This document shows positions 43,945 through 52,311 of a DNA stretch of 64,000 nt, piece after piece. The notes below the pieces were generated by a model, which had not been told where the DNA came from, did not search any database, and saw nothing but the letters and a program-made list of their open reading frames with translations. This DNA comes from Neolewinella xylanilytica (GTDB lineage: Bacteria > Bacteroidota > Bacteroidia > Chitinophagales > Saprospiraceae): the NCBI RefSeq assembly GCF_002934605.1, contig NZ_PTJC01000005.1, positions 1,488,001 through 1,552,000 on the forward strand. The letters are read 5' to 3'. The position numbers and the translations under genes are program-made. Position 1 is the stretch's first letter. The number at the start of each line of letters is the position of its first letter.

Positions 43945-44658
43945 TCAAAGCTCAAAGTCCAGGGCGCGGCGCAGGACGGCCGAGTCGCGTTCGTCCACGA
44001 GCTTGCGGTAGCGCGCTTCGTTGAAGCGGTAAAGTAGGGCCGGTCGGTGGGCCACGTTCTCCTGCTTGCCCACTTCCTCGAGGATGCCGGTTTTCAAAAT
44101 GCGGGTGCGAAAGTTGCGCTTATTGAATTCCGGGACGCCCAGTACCGTCTCGTAGAGCCGTTGCAATTCGCCCAGGGTAAACGCTTCCGGCAGCAGTTCG
44201 AAACCGATGGGCTGGTAACGCACCTTGGCGCGGAGGCGGGCGGTGGCCAGGTCGATGATGCCGGCGTGGTCGAAGGCCAGTTCGGGAAGTTCATCCAGGG
44301 AGAACCAATCGGCGCGGGTGGCGTCCGATGCCGCGTTGGTCGGGTGGTTGCCGAGGTTGACGAGGGCGTAATGGGCTACGCTGATCACCCGACCGCGGGG
44401 GTCACGCCCCGGCTGGCCGAAGGTGTAGAGTTGCTCCACGTAGATATCCTTCACGCCGGTTTCTTCCTCCAGCTCCCGTAGCGCGCTGACTTCCAGATCT
44501 TCATCCATGTCCACGAAGCCGCCCGGTAGGGCCCACTGTCCCTTGAAGGGCTCGCCGCCACGTTGAATCAGCAGTAACTTGAGGGTCTGGCCACCGTCGT
44601 AGCCGAATACCACGACGTCAACGGTGACGGAGGGGCGGGGGTGTTTGTAGGTGGGCAC
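43945..44658 (-). CDS. nrtR: NrtR-like NUDIX transcriptional regulator
   Basis: 237 residues. The N-terminal NUDIX domain (1-~140) has an intact NUDIX box '[20 protein letters not shown]' continuing ETGV (G-x5-E-x7-REL-EE-x-GV), and the C-terminal ~90 residues form the winged-helix segment of NrtR ('[19 protein letters not shown]', '[16 protein letters not shown]'). NrtR regulators sense ADP-ribose-like ligands and repress NAD biosynthesis and salvage genes. The gene lies 32 nt downstream of pncB on the same strand, and a perfect palindrome overlaps the pncB start region, so it probably represses pncB and itself. The intact NUDIX box leaves open hydrolase activity. Confidence 0.87.
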   Translation of the reverse strand: MPTYKHPRPSVTVDVVVFGYDGGQTLKLLLIQRGGEPFKGQWALPGGFVDMDEDLEVSALRELEEETGVKDIYVEQLYTFGQPGRDPRGRVISVAHYALVNLGNHPTNAASDATRADWFSLDELPELAFDHAGIIDLATARLRAKVRYQPIGFELLPEAFTLGELQRLYETVLGVPEFNKRNFRTRILKTGILEEVGKQENVAHRPALLYRFNEARYRKLVDERDSAVLRRALDFEL

Positions 44659-44690
44659 GGGTAGAAGGTTTACGCGTTACGGTGTTGGGT

Positions 44691-46124
44691 TTATGCTTTT
44701 TGCCGGAGCAGCTCCGCTTTCTCGGCCTCCAATTCGGGGCTTAGGCCGTACCGGAACCGGTTCCAGTCGATTCGCTCCCAGTCAGACCAGTTTTTTTGCG
44801 CCAGGGCGCGGGAGCGGTGTAAGTCGGGAAGGTCGCTAACCCGGGATCCATTTCTGTATACCGGCTGGAGTGCCGGCTGGCAGGTTCCGGAGAGGGAATG
44901 GACCTTGCCGTTCGCAATGACCGAATTGCCGGGCTCGCCGGATAATTCGTTGAAAAGCTGGCTGCCGACGGGCTGCTCGTCCCGGTAATAGCGGCGAATG
45001 GCCAGTTTGCCCGGGTTGCTGGATTTTTCGGCGGTTTCGGAGCGTTTGATTTTTGATTGCCAGTTACCGGTGGTGTCCTGGATCGCGGAGAGCTTGTATA
45101 CGCCTCCGAGTGCCGCCTGGTCGTGGCCGGTCACCAGCCGGGTACCGATGCCCCAGATGCTGATCTTGGCTCCTTCCGCCTTCAGCTCCCGAATGGCGTA
45201 TTCGTCCAGGCTGTCGCTGGCAACGATCCGGGCGTCGGGAAAGCCGGCTTCGTCCAGCAGTTTACGGGCTTCGATGGAGAGCTGACCGAGGTCGCCGCTA
45301 TCCAGCCGGATGCCGTTCATCTCGTGGCCGCGTTCCCGCAGCTTGTTGCCTACCCGGATGGCGTTACGCGTTCCCTCCAGGGTGTCGTAGGTGTCGACGA
45401 GGAAAATGCAGTTTGCGGGCAGGGCCTCGGCGTAGGCGTCGAAGGCGGTGAGTTCGTCCGGGAAAACCATTACCCAGCTGTGGGCGTGGGTGCCCCTCAC
45501 CGGGATATTGTAATACCTCCCGGCCCAGACGTTACTGGTGGCGTCGCATCCTCCGAGGTAGGCCGAACGGGAAGCGGTCAGCCCCCCGTCCAGTCCCTGC
45601 GCCCGCCGGAGCCCGAACTCGAGTACGGTATCGTTGCCCGCCGCGGCCTTGATGCGGGCGGCCTTGGTGGCGACGAGGGTGGAGAAGTTCATAACGGTTA
45701 GCAGGGCGGTCTCCAGCAGCTGGACCATAATCAGCGGCCCTTCGATGCGCAGCAGCGGCTCGTTGGGGAGCACGATTTCCCCTTCCGGGATGGCGTCGAG
45801 ATCGCCGGTCCACCGCATCCGTTGCAAATAATTTAAAAAGGGCTCCTTGAACAGGGCCGAACCGTCGCTGCTCTTCAGCCGGCCGAGGTACTGGATATCG
45901 TCGGCGTCGAAGCGGTAGTTTTCGATCAGGTCGATGGCCAGCGGCAACCCGGCGGCCAGCGCGATGCGACCGTCGAAGGGAGCCGTGCGGTAAAACAGGT
46001 GGAAAATGGCCCGGCGCTCGTGGATGCCCTGGTCGTAGTACCCCGCGGCCATGGTCAGCTCGTAGAGGTCGGTGAGCAGACCGAACTGGGGTCGGTAGAT
46101 CCGCGAGAGGTGGGAGAGGGCCAT
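44691..46124 (-). CDS. pncB: Nicotinate phosphoribosyltransferase PncB
   Basis: 477 residues. NAD salvage: nicotinate plus PRPP to nicotinate mononucleotide (ATP-stimulated). Seen: 'FGLLTDLYELTMAAGYYDQG' at the N-terminus, 'EFGLRRAQGLDGGLTASRSAYLGGCDATSN' (quoted in part), 'RGTHAHSWVM', 'FLVDTYDTLEGTRNAI', 'GIRLDSGDLGQLS' and 'WGIGTRLVTGHDQAALGGVYKL'. Length and domain order are normal. First gene of a pncB-nrtR operon under the palindrome 46127-46149. Confidence 0.95.
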   Translation of the reverse strand: MALSHLSRIYRPQFGLLTDLYELTMAAGYYDQGIHERRAIFHLFYRTAPFDGRIALAAGLPLAIDLIENYRFDADDIQYLGRLKSSDGSALFKEPFLNYLQRMRWTGDLDAIPEGEIVLPNEPLLRIEGPLIMVQLLETALLTVMNFSTLVATKAARIKAAAGNDTVLEFGLRRAQGLDGGLTASRSAYLGGCDATSNVWAGRYYNIPVRGTHAHSWVMVFPDELTAFDAYAEALPANCIFLVDTYDTLEGTRNAIRVGNKLRERGHEMNGIRLDSGDLGQLSIEARKLLDEAGFPDARIVASDSLDEYAIRELKAEGAKISIWGIGTRLVTGHDQAALGGVYKLSAIQDTTGNWQSKIKRSETAEKSSNPGKLAIRRYYRDEQPVGSQLFNELSGEPGNSVIANGKVHSLSGTCQPALQPVYRNGSRVSDLPDLHRSRALAQKNWSDWERIDWNRFRYGLSPELEAEKAELLRQKA

Positions 46125-46126
46125 GG

Positions 46127-46149
46127 CTTAGTTTATGTGCTAAACTAAG
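46127..46149. promoter_or_regulatory. Palindromic operator, probable NrtR site, at the pncB start
   Basis: Perfect 9-bp inverted repeat CTTAGTTTA/TAAACTAAG with a 5-nt spacer (TGTGC), starting 2 nt upstream of the pncB ATG (complement of 46122-46124). On the minus strand it covers TAGTTTAG, a near match to TAnnTTTG with a TTG 22 nt further upstream, so a bound repressor would sit on the promoter. The match to a known NrtR box consensus was not tested. Confidence 0.65.
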
Positions 46150-46200
46150 TCGGGGGGGCTAAATATGTTCAATCCGCTGCTTCGATGCGACGCGTGCCTT

Positions 46201-46231
46201 TTGGAGGACAGGAAGATTTTTCCTAAATTTC
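46201..46231 (+). promoter_or_regulatory. Bacteroidota-type promoter, -33 TTGG and -7 TAAATTTC
   Basis: TTG at 46201 and TAAATTTC at 46224-46231 (one mismatch to TAnnTTTG), with a 20-nt spacer, 42 nt upstream of the membrane-protein start at 46274. Confidence 0.4.
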
Positions 46232-46273
46232 TGGAGTACGGTGCCCCGTTTGGACGCCACTAATTATCCACCT

Positions 46274-46636
46274 ATGCCCACCGATTATACCGTCTCTAAG
46301 GGGATCTTTTACTGGGCCGGGACGTTTTGCGTAATCGCCGCCCTGTCCCTGTCCTTTTCCGCGGATGCCCTATCTGCGACCTTTACAGGCTACGACCTTG
46401 CCATCGGAACCATCGGCCTGGCCATCGTTGGCTGCCTGCTTCTATGGCGTAACCAGGCCGGGGCACCGCTGGAAAAACACCTTGCGTTCGGAGTACAGGT
46501 TACCCTGTTTTGGGGGGTGGTCCTGCTTCCCGTTGCCCGGGTTCCGGACTGGTTGCAAGCCTTCGCGGTGGTTTGCTGCTTGGCTGCCCTGGCCGGTCTG
46601 GGATATGCGCGTTACCGTGACGACCTGGTTAGTTGA
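46274..46636 (+). CDS. Small four-helix membrane protein
   Basis: 120 residues from ATG 46274 (GTG 46241 possible). Four TM helices spaced evenly (about 10-28, 40-58, 70-86 and 92-110), with almost no loops. No family is recognised. The next gene (46708) has the same size and layout, so the two may be distant paralogs or subunits of one complex. Confidence 0.6.
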   Translation: MPTDYTVSKGIFYWAGTFCVIAALSLSFSADALSATFTGYDLAIGTIGLAIVGCLLLWRNQAGAPLEKHLAFGVQVTLFWGVVLLPVARVPDWLQAFAVVCCLAALAGLGYARYRDDLVS

Positions 46637-46707
46637 GCGCGGGCGCAATGGCGGTTGCCGGCCGAAGGCCACTGAAGCATACACTATTCACCACTAAAAT
46701 CTTCGAA

Positions 46708-47082
46708 ATGACCCGTAACAAGCCGCTTCATCGCGCCCACCAAGCGAAGTGGATTCCGATCGGACTGTGGGGTATTGCCGCGGTCATATTGCATTTCCCG
46801 GGCGTGGCCCCCGCCATGGAAATACCGCTTTTCACGGCTGCCTGTTTGCTTGTCGCCCTGGCCGGTTACGTAAGGTGGCGGAGCGTTTTCGGTACGGACG
46901 GCCAAACGCGCTTTAAAAGCCTGGCGGGTAGTTGTATCCTTCTGCTCACCGTGTTCCTGTTTTCCGACCTTCAGCTATTCGGCGAACGGGCCGTTATGCT
47001 GGCCGGTATACTGCTCCTGCTTTTGCTCGCTGCCTATTTCGGATGGCGTGGCCGCCCCGTTTTGTCGGAACAGCATGCGTAA
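46708..47082 (+). CDS. Small four-helix membrane protein, overlapping a convergent gene
   Basis: 124 residues from ATG 46708. Four TM helices (about 15-31, 38-56, 72-86 and 92-110), the last ones very leucine-rich (LLLLLLAAYFGW). The layout matches the upstream gene. Its last 108 nt run antisense through the 3' end of the methyltransferase gene (46975-48030), a much longer convergent overlap than any other pair here. I see no motif that gives a function. Confidence 0.55.
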   Translation: MTRNKPLHRAHQAKWIPIGLWGIAAVILHFPGVAPAMEIPLFTAACLLVALAGYVRWRSVFGTDGQTRFKSLAGSCILLLTVFLFSDLQLFGERAVMLAGILLLLLLAAYFGWRGRPVLSEQHA

Positions 47083-48030
47083 ATACGGGCAGGGCTCCAT
47101 CTGGTAGGTGAATTCGACCGTTTCCGGCGTACCTTCCTCGTCGGGAAATCGCCCGATGATTTCCGGATTGGTGAGCCCGCTTTCGTAATCTTCGAGCCGG
47201 TAACCCCCGAAAATCTGAATGCCGGTCCGGATGGCAAAGAGCCCCCCCGCCGGCGGCAGCGGCAGCGTTACGGTGGGAAAATCGGAGGATTTCGTATTCC
47301 GGACGTAAGAGCGCAGCGTGTGCCGGTCGATCACTAGCAGCTCGCCGAGGTCTTCCACCAGCGGTTCTCCTTCGGTTTCCGCTAGCCGGCCGAGCCGCAG
47401 GGTGATCCGTTCCGGGATGAGGACGGTAGTAGCGGGCAACTGGCGAAGCAGGTTCAGCGTGATCGGCACCTGCATCTCATCCACCAGACTGAACTGCATC
47501 GTTTCCGATAGCAGGATGTCTACCGTACGATCCGGTAGCTGATAAGTGGAGGCATCCGTCAGCACCACATCCCGCACGTACGCCCCGATACCCAGCGCAT
47601 CGATCAGTCGCTCGACGGCCGCCAGGCTTACCGCGTTGATTTCGAGAAAAGTAAATTGGAGTTGCTCCGCCGGAAACCGCGTCATCAGCGGCAGGGCGAG
47701 GGTGGCGAAGGGACCGGTACCAGCGTACACGACGTGGACGGGGGTAGTGGACCCGGCGGCGATCGCTTCGTTTACCGCCGCGTGTAGTCCGGCGATGAAG
47801 CGTTGCGTCCGCAGCTCGTCATCGATACACAGGGCCGCCCAGGTGGCGCCAATGGCAATGCCCCGCCCGGTATCGAAGGGCTTAAGGCTGCTGTCGTCAC
47901 CCAGGTCTAGCCCGGAGGCGGTGAGGAGCAGGTCGCGGTATTGCTCGAGGGTGTCGTGGAGAAGGGAGGGGGAAGTGGCATCGTCGAGTAAGACGTCGGC
48001 CACGGCAGCCAGGGTGGCTAGTCGGGTCAT
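46975..48030 (-). CDS. PRMT-like SAM-dependent methyltransferase
   Basis: 351 residues. Class I methyltransferase with motif I 'VHVVYAGTGPFATLALPL' (~101), an acidic end of strand 2 'FTFLEINAVSLAAVERLI', 'VDILLSETMQFSLVDEMQVP' (~171), reminiscent of the double-E loop of protein arginine methyltransferases (SExMGxxLxxExM), and 'LPATTVLIPERITLRL' like the PRMT 'lkpgGxxiP' strand. Only one Glu of the double-E pair is clearly aligned, so the substrate could be other than arginine. The last ~36 residues overlap the convergent membrane-protein gene and look poorly conserved in composition (QKQEQYTGQHNGPFAE). Promoter-like TACCTTTG at 48073-48080. Confidence 0.65.
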   Translation of the reverse strand: MTRLATLAAVADVLLDDATSPSLLHDTLEQYRDLLLTASGLDLGDDSSLKPFDTGRGIAIGATWAALCIDDELRTQRFIAGLHAAVNEAIAAGSTTPVHVVYAGTGPFATLALPLMTRFPAEQLQFTFLEINAVSLAAVERLIDALGIGAYVRDVVLTDASTYQLPDRTVDILLSETMQFSLVDEMQVPITLNLLRQLPATTVLIPERITLRLGRLAETEGEPLVEDLGELLVIDRHTLRSYVRNTKSSDFPTVTLPLPPAGGLFAIRTGIQIFGGYRLEDYESGLTNPEIIGRFPDEEGTPETVEFTYQMEPCPYLRMLFRQNGAATPSEIGSEQKQEQYTGQHNGPFAE

Positions 48031-48072
48031 TCCGGGAGATTGCGACCGTCAACGGTGACGGAGGCGCTGGGG

Positions 48073-48080
48073 CAAAGGTA
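48073..48080 (-). promoter_or_regulatory. TACCTTTG -7-like box before the PRMT-like gene
   Basis: A perfect TAnnTTTG match 42 nt upstream of the methyltransferase ATG on the same strand; no clear -33 element. Confidence 0.4.
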
Positions 48081-48125
48081 CGCTGTTTCGGCACCATGCT
48101 GCGGAAAGGATCGCGGGAGGTTAAT

Positions 48126-48313
48126 GGTCGCGCGAAAACTCGCGCGACGACTACTCGTTGGGCGACTACTCGCGCGACCACTACTCGTTGGGCGACTACT
48201 CGCGCGACCACTACTCGTTGGGCGACTACTCGCGCGACCACTACTCGTCGGACGAATAGTCGTCCGACCACTTCACCTCCCGGCGACCTGGCCAAAATTA
48301 ACCTGGAGTTAAC
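48126..48313 (-). repeat. Leader-plus-15-bp-module element, copy C (longest 30-bp periodicity)
   Basis: Read on the minus strand: a 45-nt leader from 48313 to 48269 (begins GTTAACTCCAGGTTAA), then about 9.5 modules to 48126. The modules alternate GTCGCGCGAGTAGTC and GCCCAACGAGTAGTG, making a near-perfect 30-bp tandem repeat in 48157-48246. It lies downstream of NamZ and upstream of the methyltransferase promoter. It is the only copy in reverse orientation. Confidence 0.85.
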
Positions 48314-48422
48314 ATACGGGCAATACACTAACTACCCTCCCGTCGACCTGGCGGTTCCACGGAGCATCTCATCTCGACCATGAGCGGGCAGCGCCAGGGA
48401 GTACCGCTAACGCCAGTTCACC

Positions 48423-49676
48423 TCAGGGATACAGCAGGTACCGATCCCGCATCGCCCGGTAAGCAGCCAGTTCGTCGGCCCAACTGGCGCGAATAGCCTC
48501 CTCCGATTCGCCGGCCGCGATCATTTTCCGGAGGCGATCCGTACCGGCCAGAAGGTCGAAAAAGTCCGGTCGGGTGAAAAAAGAGACCCCGGCATCGGTC
48601 AACGCCCCGTGGGTGGAGAGCAAGGGCTGCAGGTTCAGTTGATTCTCCCGGTAGGTCACGGCCGGCGTGTTGGTAAGGTCGTAGCCGTGGCATACCTCTC
48701 CGTTTAACTTCGGATCGGCCGCTCCGGGGCCGGGGCGCGGCGTGAACGTGAAGGGCGCTTCCAGCTGTGGGTGACCGTATACCTGGAATTGCTTGTCCGT
48801 ACCCCGCCCCACGCTGAGCGCGGTTCCCTCGAAGAAGCACAGGCTCGGGTAGAGGTAGATACTCCGTTGGTTGGGTAGGTTGGGGGAGGGGGCCACGGGC
48901 AGTTCGTAGGGGCTGTCGTGGGTGTAGTCCCGGCAGGGTACGACCGTCAGGTCACAGGTCAGTCCCTCGCCGAGCCAGCCTTCCCCGTTCACCATTTTTC
49001 CATATTCTCCTACCGTCAGGCCGTGCACCACGGGGATAGGATCGAGGCCCACGAAACTCTCGAAACCCGGCCTGCGGACGGGCCCGTCCACGTAATGGCC
49101 GTTCGGATTGGGGCGGTCCAGGATCACCACGGGCTTCCCGTAGCGCGCGGCCGATTCCATTACGTAGTGGAGCGTGGAGATGTAGGTGTAGAAGCGGGCG
49201 CCTACGTCTTGGATGTCGAAGACGATGAGGTCGACATTTTCCAAATCTTCCGCCGAAGGTTTCTTATTGCTGCCATAGAGCGATCGGATGGGGAGTCCCG
49301 TGCGGGCATCCAATCCGTCGGCGATCGTCGCACCGGCGTCGGCCTCTCCCCGGAAACCATGTTCGGGAGCGAAGATGACGGCCACCTGCTGCCCGAGGGC
49401 CAGCAGGGTATCGACGAGGTGGGTTTGGCCCACGGTGGATGTCTGATTAACGACTAAGCCGAGCCTTTTCCCCTGGAGCAGCCAGCGGTAATCTTCGGGG
49501 TTCTGGGCGGCGGGCGCAGGTGCCAGGTCAACCGGGAACGCTTGGCCTGGCTTGGTTTCGGCCCCGACGTCGGCCGGGCGGTTGGTGATTTGCGTTGCTC
49601 CTGCGTCCCCGCCCGAGTTAAAACAATTTGCGGTAAGCAGGAAGGTAAAACAAATTATTAGATATACCTTGGCCAT
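48423..49676 (-). CDS. NamZ-like exo-beta-N-acetylmuramidase (DUF1343) lipoprotein
   Basis: 417 residues with a lipoprotein-type N-terminus (MAKVYLIICFTFLLTANC). DUF1343 enzymes of the NamZ family (GH171) remove terminal N-acetylmuramic acid from peptidoglycan fragments for recycling. Seen: 'GKRLGLVVNQTSTVGQTHLVD', 'VIFAPEHGFRGEADAG', 'IVFDIQDVGARFYTYISTLHYVM', 'VILDRPNPNGHYVDGP' and 'YLYPSLCFFEGTALSVGRGTD'. All the family blocks are present. It probably acts in the periplasm. Monocistronic, divergent from the exonuclease gene. Confidence 0.9.
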   Translation of the reverse strand: MAKVYLIICFTFLLTANCFNSGGDAGATQITNRPADVGAETKPGQAFPVDLAPAPAAQNPEDYRWLLQGKRLGLVVNQTSTVGQTHLVDTLLALGQQVAVIFAPEHGFRGEADAGATIADGLDARTGLPIRSLYGSNKKPSAEDLENVDLIVFDIQDVGARFYTYISTLHYVMESAARYGKPVVILDRPNPNGHYVDGPVRRPGFESFVGLDPIPVVHGLTVGEYGKMVNGEGWLGEGLTCDLTVVPCRDYTHDSPYELPVAPSPNLPNQRSIYLYPSLCFFEGTALSVGRGTDKQFQVYGHPQLEAPFTFTPRPGPGAADPKLNGEVCHGYDLTNTPAVTYRENQLNLQPLLSTHGALTDAGVSFFTRPDFFDLLAGTDRLRKMIAAGESEEAIRASWADELAAYRAMRDRYLLYP

Positions 49677-49717
49677 TCCAGTGCATTGAAGACCGCCGGA
49701 GGGAGCGGACCTGAACT

Positions 49718-51127
49718 ATGAGTAAGAGAGAATACGCGATCGTCGACATCGAGACCACGGGCGGGCGTGCCTCCCGGTCCCGCATCACCGAAATCGGAAT
49801 CGTGGTGTACGACGGCGAAAAGGTAACGGAAACGTTCGAGACGCTGCTCGACCCCGAACAGTACATTCCCGCCGGTATCGTAGAGTTAACGGGCATTACC
49901 CAGGAAATGGTGAGCGGCCAACCCAAGTTTTATGAGGTCGCTAAGCAAATCGTCGAGCTCACCGAAGGCCGCATCTTCGTAGCCCACAACGCGAAGTTCG
50001 ACTACGGCTTCCTCCGGGAGGAATTCAGCCGCCTCGGCTACACCTTCTCCCGCCGCAAGCTCTGTACCGTTCGCCTCACGCGGAAGTGCTTTCCCGGACT
50101 GAAAAGCTACAGTCTCGGCAACCTGATCCAACACTTCGGATTCCAGGTCGAAGCCCGCCACCGCGCGCTGGCCGATGCCGTCGCGACCACGGAATTGCTC
50201 CAGCTGTGCCTAGCCGGGGAGGATTGCGCCCAGGAAGCTACCCGACTCATCAACCACGGCATCAAGGAAACCCGCCTGCCCAAGCAGATCAAGCTGGAAC
50301 AGATCATGGAGATCCCGGATGAAACGGGGGTCTACTATTTCCACGACGATCGCGGCGACGTCATCTACGTCGGAAAGAGCACGAATATCCGGAAGCGCAT
50401 CGCCCAGCACTTCAACGATCACACCACCAAGGGAAGCCGTATTGCCGAGAAAGTAGCGGACATCACCTACGAAATCACCGGTAGCGAGCTGGTCGCCCTC
50501 CTCCTGGAAAGCGAGGAAATCAAACGCCTTCAACCCCGGATCAACCGTGCCCAGCGGGGTAAACGCTTTAGCCACGCTATTCATAGCTACCTGAATGAGC
50601 GGGGTTTCCGCTGCTTCGACGTGGTCCGCAATACCGCCCAGGCCCGCAAGGAACTCGACATCATCAGCGAATACCCTTCGATCAGCCGCGCGAAAGGCCG
50701 CCTGAATTTCGTCCGTAAGCACCTGGAACTCTGCAGCGCCTTTACCAACATTTACCCGAGTAAATCGGCCTGCTTTCACTACCACCTAAAGCAGTGCCGC
50801 GGCGGCTGCGCCGGAGAGGAGGATCCCGATACCTATAACCTCCGCGCCGAGGACGCCCGCCTCCACCTGCGCAACGTCTTCGACGAGGATTTTCTACTCT
50901 TCGATCGCGGCCGGAGTCACGACGAGGCCTCCGTCATCCTGGTCGAGGAGGGCAAATACCAGGGCTTCGGTTACATCGACAAGGAGCGATCCAGCGACCT
51001 GGCCATGGCCATCGACAGCGTAAAGCGGTCCGTCACTTACCCGGATACGGCGCGCATCATCCAGCGTTACGTGAGTGAGAAGGGGGGAAAGATGGTGAAT
51101 TTGCGTTCCGGGAAGGTGGTTAGGTAG
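49718..51127 (+). CDS. DEDDh exonuclease/GIY-YIG nuclease fusion (DnaQ-Cho/UvrC-like)
   Basis: 469 residues. N-terminal DnaQ-like 3'-5' exonuclease: 'YAIVDIETTGG' (D,E), 'FVAHNAKFDYGFL' (D), 'HRALADAVATTEL' (H,D). Residues ~195-280 are a UvrC-type GIY-YIG domain: 'TGVYYFHDDRGDVIYVGKSTNIRKRIAQHF' (quoted in part) and the catalytic Glu in 'LVALLLESEEIKRLQP'. The C-terminus contains a Cys-rich 'SACFHYHLKQCRGGCAGEE' reminiscent of the UvrC Cys region. Both active sites look intact. This matches polymerase III epsilon/Cho fusions that act in excision repair downstream of UvrAB. Followed by a repeat-rich spacer. Confidence 0.9.
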   Translation: MSKREYAIVDIETTGGRASRSRITEIGIVVYDGEKVTETFETLLDPEQYIPAGIVELTGITQEMVSGQPKFYEVAKQIVELTEGRIFVAHNAKFDYGFLREEFSRLGYTFSRRKLCTVRLTRKCFPGLKSYSLGNLIQHFGFQVEARHRALADAVATTELLQLCLAGEDCAQEATRLINHGIKETRLPKQIKLEQIMEIPDETGVYYFHDDRGDVIYVGKSTNIRKRIAQHFNDHTTKGSRIAEKVADITYEITGSELVALLLESEEIKRLQPRINRAQRGKRFSHAIHSYLNERGFRCFDVVRNTAQARKELDIISEYPSISRAKGRLNFVRKHLELCSAFTNIYPSKSACFHYHLKQCRGGCAGEEDPDTYNLRAEDARLHLRNVFDEDFLLFDRGRSHDEASVILVEEGKYQGFGYIDKERSSDLAMAIDSVKRSVTYPDTARIIQRYVSEKGGKMVNLRSGKVVR

Positions 51128-51257
51128 TCTTTTAGTCGGGTAGTCTTTTAGTCGCGTCCCTTTCGCCGCTTGCTGCGCTCGCGATCGTGGTGCGGTAGTA
51201 GGTTAGTCTTTTAATTCTTTAGTCTTTTAGTCGCGTCCCTTTCGCCGCTTGCTGCGC
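51125..51257. repeat. TAGTCNNN octamers and a 38-bp direct repeat
   Basis: Four consecutive octamers TAGTCTTT, TAGTCGGG, TAGTCTTT, TAGTCGCG fill 51125-51156, beginning at the stop codon of the exonuclease gene. A 38-bp block starting TAGTCTTTTAGTCGCG is repeated exactly at 51141-51178 and 51220-51257 (offset 79). Decayed copies continue to about 51328. Confidence 0.75.
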
Positions 51258-51360
51258 CTGCGTGGGGGTAGTATGGTAGTATTTTAGTCGGGTAATCCGT
51301 TGGATTTGTCCCTTCCTGCACTCGCGATAGGGGGTATGGCCGCCCTTCGATAAGGGACAT

Positions 51361-51429
51361 GAGACAACCGACAACCGACAACCGAAAGCCGAAAACCGAC
51401 AACAGGCTTCGACAACCAACAACCGACAA
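51361..51429. repeat. CCGACAA-type heptamer repeat tract
   Basis: Imperfect tandem of ACAACCG/AAACCGA heptamers (for example ACAACCGACAACCGACAACC at 51364) up to the C-rich run at 51431. It lies just downstream of the stop of the convergent hydroxylase gene and is not coding, because the 7-bp unit shifts frame. Confidence 0.65.
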
Positions 51430-51438
51430 TCCCCCCCC

Positions 51439-52248
51439 TTACTTCCTACGCTCAAAGGGTATCCCCAGCATACGCCACAGATTCTGGTGGTCTGGCTCGT
51501 CCATATGGGTGTCTACGCCGTAGCGGAGTTGCCGGTTGTCCATCACTTGATAGGTGCCGAACAGCCGATCCCATACGCTGAAGATGTTGCCGTAGTTGCT
51601 GTCGGTGTAGGGGAGGACGTAGTGGTGGTGCACCCGGTGCATGTCGGGGGTGACGAAGACCGTACGGAGCCCGCGGTCGAGCCATTCGGGAAGGCTGATA
51701 TTGGCGTGGTTGAACTGGCTCGATACCACGCTCATGCTTTGGTAGAGAAAGACGAGCCAGATCGGCGCGCCCAGCAGCATGACGGCCACCGTGGTAAAGG
51801 CGAAGCGGATCACGCTTTCCCCGGGGTGGTGACGGTTGGCGGTGGTCGTATCCACGTTCTGGTCGGTATGATGGATCAAGTGAAAGCGCCAAAGTAGGGG
51901 TACCCGGTGCTCGGTCCAGTGAGCGAGGTAGGCGCCCAGCAGGTCTAGCAGGAGTAGACCGGCGATCGCCATGGCCCAGGTGGGCATGGCGATCCACTGG
52001 AGTAGTCCGAATTCACTCGCCACCGCCCACTGGCTGCCCCGCACGAGCAGGAAGGCCAGCACGAAGTTAACGACAACGGTGGTCAGGGTGAAGAAAACGT
52101 TGATACCGGCGTGGCGCCACCGTTTGTATTCCGCCGTAAAGAGGGGGACGGCGCTTTCGAGCAGCCAGAAAAGCGTGAGGCCGCCTACTAGGATCAGGGT
52201 CCGGTGACTGCTTGGTATGGTTTCAAAGTACGTTGCGATCGACTCCAT
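51439..52248 (-). CDS. Sterol desaturase/fatty acid hydroxylase family protein (second copy)
   Basis: 269 residues from ATG 52248. Membrane diiron enzyme with His clusters HWTEH (~112), HLIHH (~125), NRHH (~138), FNHAN (~179) and HRVHHH (~202), embedded among four to five TM helices ('LDLLGAYLAHWTEHRVPLLWRFHLIHHTDQ', quoted in part). It resembles the family member at 15295 but with different spacing, so the two probably have different lipid substrates. A TATCTTGG box lies 4 nt before the ATG. Confidence 0.88.
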   Translation of the reverse strand: MESIATYFETIPSSHRTLILVGGLTLFWLLESAVPLFTAEYKRWRHAGINVFFTLTTVVVNFVLAFLLVRGSQWAVASEFGLLQWIAMPTWAMAIAGLLLLDLLGAYLAHWTEHRVPLLWRFHLIHHTDQNVDTTTANRHHPGESVIRFAFTTVAVMLLGAPIWLVFLYQSMSVVSSQFNHANISLPEWLDRGLRTVFVTPDMHRVHHHYVLPYTDSNYGNIFSVWDRLFGTYQVMDNRQLRYGVDTHMDEPDHQNLWRMLGIPFERRK

Positions 52249-52311
52249 TCCTCCAAGATACGGCGAGCTCCAGGCGGAAGACGGTAATTTAGCAGACAAG
52301 AACCCCGTACC

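Noticed and set aside
48040-48383. Open frames through repeat copy C with repeated ARPLLVGRLL or RWATTRATT units
   Set aside because: The 15-bp unit is a multiple of three, so frames stay open mechanically. The same happens in copies A and D with different peptides, which speaks against coding.
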